The notes beneath the pieces were generated by a model, which saw only the letters and a list, made by a program, of their open reading frames with translations, was not told the origin of the DNA and ran no database searches. A DNA stretch of 13,637 bases from Thermoplasmatota archaeon (lineage in GTDB: Archaea; Thermoplasmatota; E2; DHVEG-1), in assembly GCA_022866015.1 (NCBI GenBank), contig JALHTX010000121.1, positions 1 through 13,637 of the forward strand. Direction: 5' to 3'. Of the stretch, positions 7,923 to 13,526 are shown piece after piece. The position numbers were made by a program, and so were the translations under genes. Position 1 is the stretch's first letter. The number at the start of each line of letters is the position of its first letter.

Positions 7923-7929
7923 TTTATAT
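7923..7929 (+). promoter_or_regulatory. TATA box of the C10 protease gene
   Basis: TTTATAT is close to the archaeal box-A consensus. Transcription would begin near 7950, downstream of the ATG at 7935 but upstream of the TTG at 7965. This bears on the choice of start. Confidence 0.5.
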
Positions 7930-7964
7930 CTTATATGGAGCATTGTTTTTTAGGGATTTATATA

Positions 7965-9587
7965 TTGAAACATTATCAACTAAAAAAAATAGTGATTTTA
8001 TTGGTCACAATAGGATTTTTAGGAGCGGGTTTTTTACCAAGTATTAGCAGCAGTAATATTTCATATAAACAGAATAGTATTTTATCAATTGGATTTGAAG
8101 TAGCGCAAAAAGTTGCGGAAACAAAAATTTATTTGAGTAAATCATCAGATTATTTTATTTCAGAATCAATTCAAATTAAAAGGGTTGATGACTCTCCTAT
8201 TATGTACATATTTTTCTTAAATCCAACGGGATACATAGTCATACCTGCTAATAAGTATCTTCCACCAATTATTGCTTACTCATTTGAAAACGAATTTGGG
8301 GATATATCTGAAGAAAATATTCTATTACAGATGTTAAAAGCAGATATTTCTAGTCGTATTGATCATATCGATCTAATCTCTGAAGATATTATCAAAAATC
8401 GCGATGAACAATGGCAAAAATATTCAAGCCTTGAAAAAATAAATCAACAGAACATTGTATCAAAAGTAGGTCCTCTACTTGATACAAAATGGAGTCAATA
8501 TGCACCATACAACAATTTCTGCCCTATTGATTTAGATAGTGGAGATCGAAGTGTTGCTGGTTGTCCCGCAGTTGCTATGGCTCAAATTTTAAATTATCAT
8601 AGAACAACTCAAAATGTTCAATTTAGTGATGAGGATGATTATTACCATAATTATGCGGGGAATAGATATACAATTGATGATGACTTTAAGAAATATGATT
8701 TTCCTTCATTTCCAGAACTCAATAACTATCTAAATACACTTCAGTATAACTATGAAAACGAGATACCGCTAACAGATAATGATAAAGCAGCATTAAATTT
8801 TGCATGTGGAATCGCAGCAGAACAAGATTATAATCCAGCGGGATCTGGTACTTTTAATGTTACACAAGCTTATCAATCATATCAGCGTTTTTATTTTGAG
8901 GATATTGAACTTTTAACTGAAGGTTCTGATGTATATAATTGGCTGCAGTCAAATATATTAGAAGGATTACCTGCACATATTGCTGTAGTCAATGAAGGTT
9001 GGGATGCCGGTCATAATATGGTGGTAGATGGCTATGATGATGAAGGTTATTTTCATATTAATTTTGGTTGGAATGGTTCATACAATGGATGGTATATGTT
9101 ACCCGAAGAATTACCATTGGAACTAACAGTACTTGAAGGAATAATTGTTGATATATATCCAACTAGCCAAAATGGAAGTCTTGGAGGAAGTGGTATTTTG
9201 AACTGGGTTGATGTTTCACCTGGCTTAACAGTTACAGGAAGTTTTATCATTCAGAATAATGGAAGTCTAGGATCATCAATTGACTGGGAAATTGTTTCTT
9301 GGCCTGATTGGGGAACCTGGACTTTTTTACCAGATTCTGGAGAGGATTTAACACCTGACGATGGAGGAAAAACAATTAATGTATCGGTTATTGTACCAGA
9401 TGAAAAAAATGAAAATTTTGCTGGTTATGTAAAAATTGTTGATACCAAAGACAGTTCCGATTATTGTTTGATTCATATATCATTAACGACTCCAAAGAGT
9501 CTAATAATAAATCATTCAACCCTACGATTTTTAAAACAGCAACCCTATCTTTTTCTGTTATTGAAAAACATAATTAGTCTCAAGTAA
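7965..9587 (+). CDS. Secreted C10-family (streptopain-like) cysteine protease with Ig-like C-terminus
   Basis: This is an exported papain-fold protease. From the TTG at 7965 it has 540 residues. A signal peptide covers about residues 1-30 (MKHYQLKKIVILLVTIGFLG). A streptopain-type propeptide follows, about 55-125 (IMYIFFLNPTGYIVIPA and PIIAYSFE are typical). The catalytic domain has C200 in SVAGCPAVAMAQIL and H350 in DAGHNMVVDGYDD, followed by FHINFGWNGSYNGWYML, matching streptopain's GWGG segment. A beta-rich, Ig-like domain occupies about 410-510. The last 20 residues form an amphipathic tail (FLKQQPYLFLLLKNIISLK). Start choice: an ATG at 7935 in the same frame would add ten residues before the charged n-region, but it lies about 10 bases from the TATA box, too close to be transcribed from it. 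TTAGGG precedes the TTG by 10 bases. The gene faces away from the two-component operon. Confidence 0.88.
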   Translation: MKHYQLKKIVILLVTIGFLGAGFLPSISSSNISYKQNSILSIGFEVAQKVAETKIYLSKSSDYFISESIQIKRVDDSPIMYIFFLNPTGYIVIPANKYLPPIIAYSFENEFGDISEENILLQMLKADISSRIDHIDLISEDIIKNRDEQWQKYSSLEKINQQNIVSKVGPLLDTKWSQYAPYNNFCPIDLDSGDRSVAGCPAVAMAQILNYHRTTQNVQFSDEDDYYHNYAGNRYTIDDDFKKYDFPSFPELNNYLNTLQYNYENEIPLTDNDKAALNFACGIAAEQDYNPAGSGTFNVTQAYQSYQRFYFEDIELLTEGSDVYNWLQSNILEGLPAHIAVVNEGWDAGHNMVVDGYDDEGYFHINFGWNGSYNGWYMLPEELPLELTVLEGIIVDIYPTSQNGSLGGSGILNWVDVSPGLTVTGSFIIQNNGSLGSSIDWEIVSWPDWGTWTFLPDSGEDLTPDDGGKTINVSVIVPDEKNENFAGYVKIVDTKDSSDYCLIHISLTTPKSLIINHSTLRFLKQQPYLFLLLKNIISLK

Positions 9588-9604
9588 TAAAAGGATATTG
9601 CCTG

Positions 9605-9611
9605 TTTTTTT
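9605..9611 (+). terminator. Oligo-T terminator after the C10 protease gene
   Basis: Seven T follow 17 bases after the TAA and abut the end of the convergent ORF at 9613. Confidence 0.5.
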
Positions 9612-9612
9612 A

Positions 9613-10062
9613 TTATATCTTTTCAGATGAACCACTAAACATTAGCAAATCTTGAAGATATTTATTATAATCTTCTGGTTTTGATTCAAGAAGTTTTTTA
9701 ACATGTTCTTTCAAAGATTCTCCAAACTCTATTTCGATATTAGAAAACTGCCATTTTTTATCTTCACCTTTTCCAAAGAAAAGTAAAAAAGCATAAGCAA
9801 TAGATTTACCCTTTGGAGTATCGGGTCTTTTTTTAATCTCACCAAGTGCTTTTTTTTCACCATAAGTTTTATAGGTTCTAGCAATATTGTCTATAAAATT
9901 TGCCAGTGGTGGTAATGAACTATATGTGGGAAGCTTAGATAGAATTTTTTGTCTTTCAATATAATTAAAAACTAGTTTTAAAATCTCAGATGGTGAATCA
10001 TCTAACAAATAAAAGTTCTCAGCCATTTTATCATTATCAATAATTTCCTTTATAGCCGCCAA
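9613..10062 (-). CDS. Unrecognised ORF, probable C-terminal part of a split gene
   Basis: These 149 codons resemble no family I can name. The product is soluble, helical and Lys/Glu-rich, with no signal peptide, membrane helix or clear catalytic motif. A YIERQKI...LPPLANFIDNIARTYKTYG segment and a conserved-looking KGKSIAYAFLLFFGKGEDKKW stretch suggest a folded domain. The key observation is that it lies in exactly the same frame as the ORF at 10072-11142: only a TAA and three codons (Asp-Lys-Gly) separate them. The only possible starts are a TTG at 10062 with AAAGG directly against it and an ATG at 10026 with a distant AAAGG. Neither is convincing, so the stretch may be made only by readthrough, or not at all. 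Confidence 0.55.
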   Translation of the reverse strand: MAAIKEIIDNDKMAENFYLLDDSPSEILKLVFNYIERQKILSKLPTYSSLPPLANFIDNIARTYKTYGEKKALGEIKKRPDTPKGKSIAYAFLLFFGKGEDKKWQFSNIEIEFGESLKEHVKKLLESKPEDYNKYLQDLLMFSGSSEKI

Positions 10063-10071
10063 ACCTTTATC

Positions 10072-11142
10072 TTACCAGTATTTTTCTAAAACCTTATTTG
10101 GTGTTACATCATCAAAAATTACTGGTTCATCAATTTTTTCAAGAATTGACTCAAGTCCTTTTCGTTCATATTCATTGGGTTTCAAATCATTTATAAAATC
10201 ATTTACATCATTTCCATAGCTTTTACCATTTAAAACAAATAATTTTTCATTTGCATCTTTTACAGCTTGATGTCTTTCTTTTATATTTTTCTTAATAAAA
10301 TCATAGTCAGTAAGTTCACCTGATAGGTATTCCTTGATATATCTGGTTTCTTGTTCATTAGATGAAGTACATTTTATAGTATGTCCAACTACTGTTATAT
10401 CAAAATCTTTTGATACATCTGATTCGATCATATATTTTGATATATCAAATAATGTGTTTTTCTTTGATTTACTACAATTCTCGCAAAAACCAATTATTGC
10501 ATCTGCTGATTTCCAGTGAATCCTTAGATAATCTGCATCAGCATTTTGCTTTTCTTTAATTTTTTCTGGGTTTAAATGGTTACATGCTGTTATATTGTAA
10601 CTTGTATGCAAACCTAATCGACTAATAATAAATTTTATAAACTCTTTTGGAGGATTTGGTTTCAAGCCAGTTGATACAAAATTATCATCCCATGAGTAAA
10701 GATGAAGATTTTTTTTCAAAGCAATATCTTTAAAACATAATAATCTTAAAACAGGATCATCAAAATGTTGAATGCCTGCTTGTTTTTCATTATCTGATCG
10801 ACCACGTTGTGCATAGGTTATATCACCTGTTGTATATTTTAATACTCCTAGATAAGGTGCTTTTTCAGAATGAGCTACAAGTAATGCACCAGCAAGTGCC
10901 CCTGAAATATCTTTTTTATTAGATAATTTTTCAAGTTTTTTTGTGTCATTTTTAAACTTGTTTACCTTGTTAAATGTTTTTTTAATTTTACTAAAATATT
11001 TAGTGGAGTAGCTATCTTCATAATCTGGTAGTAATATGTATGGATCATCCATCAATTCTTTTGCATTATCCACTATTTTTTTTTCCATTGATTTAGAAGC
11101 AGTCCTTGCAAATGTTCTCATCGTTCTGATTTTCTTAGCCAT
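10072..11142 (-). CDS. Unrecognised protein with a possible CxH...CxxC zinc site (N-terminal part of a split gene)
   Basis: I do not recognise the family. The 356-residue product is cytosolic, with a basic N-terminus (MAKKIRTMRTFARTASKS), a charged helical region to about 80, and a small hydrophobic stretch GALAGALLVAH (81-91). A well-ordered middle follows (DDPVLRLLCFKDIALKKNLHLY, 128-149), then four possible metal ligands C187, H189, C220, C223 (ACNHL and FCENC), and a charged helical end. The frame continues after the TAA at 10072-10074 into the next ORF without a shift, so the original protein was probably about 510 residues. The start is firm: ATG at 11142 is immediately preceded by an in-frame TAA. 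The promoter lies about 75 bases upstream within a strong inverted repeat, so expression is probably regulated. Confidence 0.7.
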   Translation of the reverse strand: MAKKIRTMRTFARTASKSMEKKIVDNAKELMDDPYILLPDYEDSYSTKYFSKIKKTFNKVNKFKNDTKKLEKLSNKKDISGALAGALLVAHSEKAPYLGVLKYTTGDITYAQRGRSDNEKQAGIQHFDDPVLRLLCFKDIALKKNLHLYSWDDNFVSTGLKPNPPKEFIKFIISRLGLHTSYNITACNHLNPEKIKEKQNADADYLRIHWKSADAIIGFCENCSKSKKNTLFDISKYMIESDVSKDFDITVVGHTIKCTSSNEQETRYIKEYLSGELTDYDFIKKNIKERHQAVKDANEKLFVLNGKSYGNDVNDFINDLKPNEYERKGLESILEKIDEPVIFDDVTPNKVLEKYW

Positions 11143-11199
11143 TTATAAAAACCCCACAATGTTTTTTGTATTACTCCTTAGTTTATCTAGTGTTATTTT

Positions 11200-11236
11200 C
11201 GAAAAAGATATATCTTTATATATATTGTCTTTTTCG
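11200..11236 (-). promoter_or_regulatory. Promoter with operator-like symmetry for the 10072-11142 gene
   Basis: The minus-strand TATA element (TATATATAAA, 11215-11224) is framed by a perfect 9-bp inverted repeat, CGAAAAAGA at 11200-11208 and TCTTTTTCG at 11228-11236. A perfect 14-bp palindrome, AAAGATATATCTTT (11204-11217), overlaps the TATA box on its downstream side. A start near 11194 leaves a ~50-base leader. A bound dimer would cover the TATA box and start site, so repression is the natural reading (inference). Confidence 0.55.
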
Positions 11237-11317
11237 TGATTTGTGTTATTTTATTGAATGTATATAAACAATTAGTTTTTATAGCTTATTTTACGTTATA
11301 AAATTATTTAAATGCAT

Positions 11318-11325
11318 AAAAAAAA
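11318..11325 (-). terminator. Oligo-T terminator after the esterase gene
   Basis: Eight T on the minus strand follow 20 bases after the esterase stop codon. Confidence 0.5.
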
Positions 11326-11345
11326 GATGGTTAGTTGGAAGCTGG

Positions 11346-12320
11346 TTATTGTTTTGGATGAGCCTCGAAGAACTCCCACATAAGATCCGTTGCTGAAATT
11401 TCACAAGGATATTCAAAAATTCCAGGTGGAGCACCAAACCAACCATGTACACCATCTACAACAGTATAGAGTACGATTTCAGTACCAAGGCTTCCGTTTG
11501 CATAAGTTCTTTTAATAATATTACCACTTTCGCTTATATCTATCTGAGGATTTGGGTCACATTGATTATGCTCTACCCAGAAAGTAACTGAATCATTTAC
11601 AGAAATAGTCCAATTTGGGTCCCCATCGTAAGGAATAGCGGAATCATTCATACCATGAAAAATGATTACAGGTAAAGGATATTTAGGTTTCGGAATAATA
11701 TAAAGTGGGTGACCCGTCCATATTCCACCAATAGTCCCTGCAACTGGTGCAATAGCAGCAACTATTTCAGAGAGTTCAGCCCCAAGACGATACGACATAC
11801 ATGCTCCGTTAGAATGTCCCGTGATATAAATTCGTGATGAATTAATTACAAGAGTTGTTTGAAGTTTCTCAATAAGTGTTTGGATAAAACCAACATCATC
11901 AAAACTATCAAAAGCCCACATGTTGAAACAGAATCCCCAATAATGAAAATTAATTAAACACCATAGACCCCATCTTACTTCGTTAAAATCTCGCCAATCT
12001 GTATGTCCATTAGGGTAAACAGTAATAAATCCTTCCTCATCCGCTTTTTCATTCATACCAACATCTTGCATTTCCATAGCTGTACCAGGAAATCCATGAA
12101 GCACTAATACAAGTGGCACAGGATTTGAACCATCGTAACTTGGTGGTACATGAATTCTATAAGAACGAAGATGTTTATCAAAGAATATAAAACGAAGATA
12201 ATCACCTGGGGATAATGATGATTTTTTTAAATTAATCTCACTATTTGCTCCATATACTGGTACAACACAAGTTGTTATCAACAGCGTACAAACTAAAATA
12301 CCAATTATTTTCTTTATCAT
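11346..12320 (-). CDS. Secreted alpha/beta-hydrolase esterase (PHB depolymerase/feruloyl esterase type)
   Basis: This is an exported serine esterase acting outside the cell. The 324-residue protein has a signal peptide (about 1-25, MIKKIIGILVCTLLITTCVV, then PVYGA). The hydrolase fold shows the oxyanion segment VLVLHGFPG (71-79), nucleophile S170 in GHSNGA, D226 in HGMNDSAIPYDG and H292 in GVHGWFG. The arrangement SYRIHVPPSYD...PLVLVLHG followed by GFITVYPNG and GHSNGACMSYRL is typical of the PHB-depolymerase-like/LpqC and feruloyl-esterase group. The true substrate (polyester, acetylated or feruloylated polysaccharide) cannot be read from sequence. Several Cys in the mature part (C121, C131, C254, C306) may form disulfides. 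ATG at 12320 is preceded by a purine-rich GGGTGGAGAT, and a perfect TTTATATA box lies at 12370-12377. Confidence 0.87.
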   Translation of the reverse strand: MIKKIIGILVCTLLITTCVVPVYGANSEINLKKSSLSPGDYLRFIFFDKHLRSYRIHVPPSYDGSNPVPLVLVLHGFPGTAMEMQDVGMNEKADEEGFITVYPNGHTDWRDFNEVRWGLWCLINFHYWGFCFNMWAFDSFDDVGFIQTLIEKLQTTLVINSSRIYITGHSNGACMSYRLGAELSEIVAAIAPVAGTIGGIWTGHPLYIIPKPKYPLPVIIFHGMNDSAIPYDGDPNWTISVNDSVTFWVEHNQCDPNPQIDISESGNIIKRTYANGSLGTEIVLYTVVDGVHGWFGAPPGIFEYPCEISATDLMWEFFEAHPKQ

Positions 12321-12369
12321 CTTTTTTTATCTCCACCCTTTTAAAAAAACATTTCCTATCTTATAAAAT

Positions 12370-12377
12370 TATATAAA
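12370..12377 (-). promoter_or_regulatory. TATA box of the esterase gene
   Basis: TTTATATA on the minus strand is a perfect box-A consensus, 50 bases before the ATG. The predicted start near 12346 leaves a leader holding the ribosome-binding site at 12331-12340. Confidence 0.6.
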
Positions 12378-12432
12378 TTATCTTAATTTAAATCTTATGA
12401 ATAGTATATACATCATAAAATATGTAGTTGGT

Positions 12433-12575
12433 TCTAGTATAATGAAGATAGGATGGGCCTAGTAATGAGGAAGAAACAGGAGTTGGATGAGAGATGGGAT
12501 TTTTAAAATTCTAATTTCCATCAAACTAGACCCAGTATTATATAATTATAATCTTTATTATATAAATATCTTTTT
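12433..12575 (+). ncRNA. Candidate small RNA in the esterase - Lrp intergenic region
   Basis: This stretch is visibly richer in G than the surrounding AT-rich spacer and has no ORF. A TATA-like AGTATATAC at 12403-12411 would start transcription near 12433. Three nested pairings are possible: TATAAT 12438-12443 with ATTATA 12537-12542, GGGCCTAGT 12455-12463 with ACTAGACCC 12525-12533 (8 of 9), and GATGGGA 12493-12499 with the end of TTTCCATC 12515-12522 (one G-U). The RNA would end at T5 12571-12575. It is not a tRNA. No known family is recognised. Confidence 0.3.
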
Positions 12576-12623
12576 AAAAAAATAAAGAATTAGACAAATA
12601 AAGACAAGATAAACTATTTATTT
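12575..12623 (+). repeat. Lrp-flanking direct repeat, copy 1 (upstream of the regulator gene)
   Basis: The core is AGAATTAGACAAATAAAGAC followed by AAGATAA and (A)ACTATTTATTT. It matches copy 2 at 13250-13294 almost base for base, differing mainly in the length of A runs. Inside it GACAAATAAA and GACAAGATAA stand in tandem, 10 bases apart. It lies 45-93 bases before the Lrp ATG, a fitting place for an operator or promoter element. Confidence 0.7.
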
Positions 12624-12636
12624 CATATTTGATTAA

Positions 12637-12645
12637 TTTTTTATA
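12637..12645 (+). promoter_or_regulatory. Possible TATA box of the Lrp gene (leaderless start)
   Basis: TTTTTTATA is centred about 27 bases before the ATG at 12668, where no ribosome-binding site is seen, so the message may be leaderless. An alternative box, TATTTATTT in repeat copy 1, would give a leader of about 25 bases. Confidence 0.35.
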
Positions 12646-12667
12646 CCAGATTAAGATTTTCGTATAT

Positions 12668-13201
12668 ATGCCAAAAAGTAGTGTAAAACAAATAGACCAA
12701 GATGAAAAAAGGATAATTGAAGAACTAAGAAAAAATGCAAATAAAAGCATAAACGATATTGCTAAATCTTGTGGTTTTTCAAGACAAAAAGTATGGCGAG
12801 TAATTAAAAATTTAGAAGAAAAAAAACTGATTTGGGGATATACTACTGTTTTTGATGATGAGAAAATAGGAAAGAAGCATTTTATTATAATGATAAAAAG
12901 AACCATGGAAAGATTAGATGATGAAACACTCGATAAAATTATTTCAACAGAAACGGAAGAATTAGCCAAAAAATTTGGAGTTTGCATTGAAAGTAGTGCT
13001 TATATCCATGGTGAATATGACTGGATGCTAACGATTACAGCTGATGACATTAAACAAGCTAAACAGTTTTCTGAATTATTGTTAACCATGTATCATTCTG
13101 GAGCCAAGAATATAATTATTTTACAAACGATGTTTTTTATTAGAAAGAACTATCTCTTGAATCCTGATAAAGAGAAGCTAAAACAATTCTATGTTGACTA
13201 G
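12668..13201 (+). CDS. Lrp/AsnC-family transcriptional regulator
   Basis: This is a DNA-binding regulator that in its family responds to amino acids or related metabolites and often controls its own gene. From the ATG at 12668 it has 177 residues. The N-terminal helix-turn-helix spans about 10-56 (IDQDEKRIIEEL, then SINDIAKSCGFSRQKVWRVIKNLEEKKLI). A beta-alpha ligand/oligomerisation domain follows at about 70-160, with the characteristic GEYDWMLTITADD near 115-127. The C-terminal tail is slightly longer than the usual ~150-residue size. A TTG at 12629 in the same frame would add 13 hydrophobic residues and is unlikely. The gene is flanked by two copies of a ~45-bp repeat, and T runs at 13212-13224 follow it. 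The target genes cannot be read from sequence; the divergent esterase is the nearest candidate. Confidence 0.9.
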   Translation: MPKSSVKQIDQDEKRIIEELRKNANKSINDIAKSCGFSRQKVWRVIKNLEEKKLIWGYTTVFDDEKIGKKHFIIMIKRTMERLDDETLDKIISTETEELAKKFGVCIESSAYIHGEYDWMLTITADDIKQAKQFSELLLTMYHSGAKNIIILQTMFFIRKNYLLNPDKEKLKQFYVD

Positions 13202-13211
13202 TAAATTCATC

Positions 13212-13224
13212 TTTTTTCTTTTTT
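13212..13224 (+). terminator. Oligo-T terminator after the Lrp gene
   Basis: TTTTTTCTTTTTT follows 10 bases after the Lrp stop codon on the coding strand. Confidence 0.5.
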
Positions 13225-13249
13225 ACATTGGTTTTCTTTCCAAAAAATA

Positions 13250-13294
13250 TAAAAAATAAGAATTAGACAAATAAGACAAGATAACTTTTTATTT
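13250..13294 (+). repeat. Lrp-flanking direct repeat, copy 2 (downstream of the regulator gene)
   Basis: This is the same sequence and orientation as 12575-12623, with single-base losses in A runs and T for A near the end. Its tandem GACAAATAA/GACAAGATAA units are 9 rather than 10 bases apart. It lies beyond the Lrp terminator, so it should serve something downstream or be a leftover of a duplication. Confidence 0.7.
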
Positions 13295-13526
13295 GCCTAA
13301 ACTTTTATTGAAAATCAGCCTTAGAGAGGTAATTTTCACTACGAACCTCCATTTGTTTTGATTATTATACCTCTATGAAGCTTACTAATCTAGAAAAAAA
13401 GGATAAAGGGGAAGAAAAGAGGGACAATTGTTAAAGAGAATATTTAACAAGTTGTTGTTTTTATACATTTTTTTTAATTTTTTTTATTGTAAAATGAAAT
13501 AGAGATAGACCTAATTGAGTGAAAAA
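13295..13526 (+). other. Gene-poor stretch with possible small transcript
   Basis: No ORF of note. After repeat copy 2 (which includes TATA-like TTTTTATTT) come AGAGGT at 13325-13330, able to pair with ACCTCT at 13369-13374 or partly with ACCTC at 13345-13349, then a purine-rich run (13392-13425) and two T8 runs (13468-13475, 13478-13485) on the plus strand. A transcript of about 170 bases between promoter-like repeat and T runs is possible. The T runs stand just before the end of the convergent partial gene. Confidence 0.3.

Larger units (their letters stand above)
7554..7964. other. Divergent intergenic region between the two-component operon and the C10 protease
   Basis: About 400 bases, very AT-rich, with no convincing gene. 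It holds the leftward TATA box at 7582-7589 and the rightward one at 7923-7929. The 9-mer AATAGATAA occurs at 7881-7889 and again at 7913-7921, 32 bases apart (about three helical turns) and just before the protease TATA box. An activator could bind there, but in such AT-rich DNA this may be chance. Confidence 0.5.
9613..11142 (-). pseudogene. Composite reading frame interrupted by one TAA at 10072-10074
   Basis: The two ORFs joined through the stop read ...NKVLEKYW-stop-DKGLAAIKEII..., which looks like one continuous charged helix. 11142 minus 10062 is 1080, a multiple of three, and no other stop intervenes. A single substitution from GAA, AAA or CAA would create this TAA. The locus could be a recent nonsense pseudogene, a base error, or a readthrough gene. 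The rest of both halves is undamaged, which argues for recent origin or continued function. Confidence 0.5.

Noticed and set aside
12455..12533. A tRNA or tRNA-like gene starting GGGCCTA and ending TAGACCC
   Set aside because: The acceptor-like pairing has a mismatch, there is no U8, no D-arm or anticodon stem, and no GGTTC-type T-arm. The 79-base length fits by chance.
12574..12987. 137-codon minus-strand ORF over the Lrp gene
   Set aside because: It lies antisense to a clear Lrp/AsnC coding frame, is hydrophobic and Ser/Phe-rich as AT-rich antisense frames are, and has no start signals.
13375..13434. 19-codon plus-strand ORF, Lys/Glu-rich, ending in RDNC
   Set aside because: It is too short to judge, lacks a ribosome-binding site, and its composition follows from the purine run.
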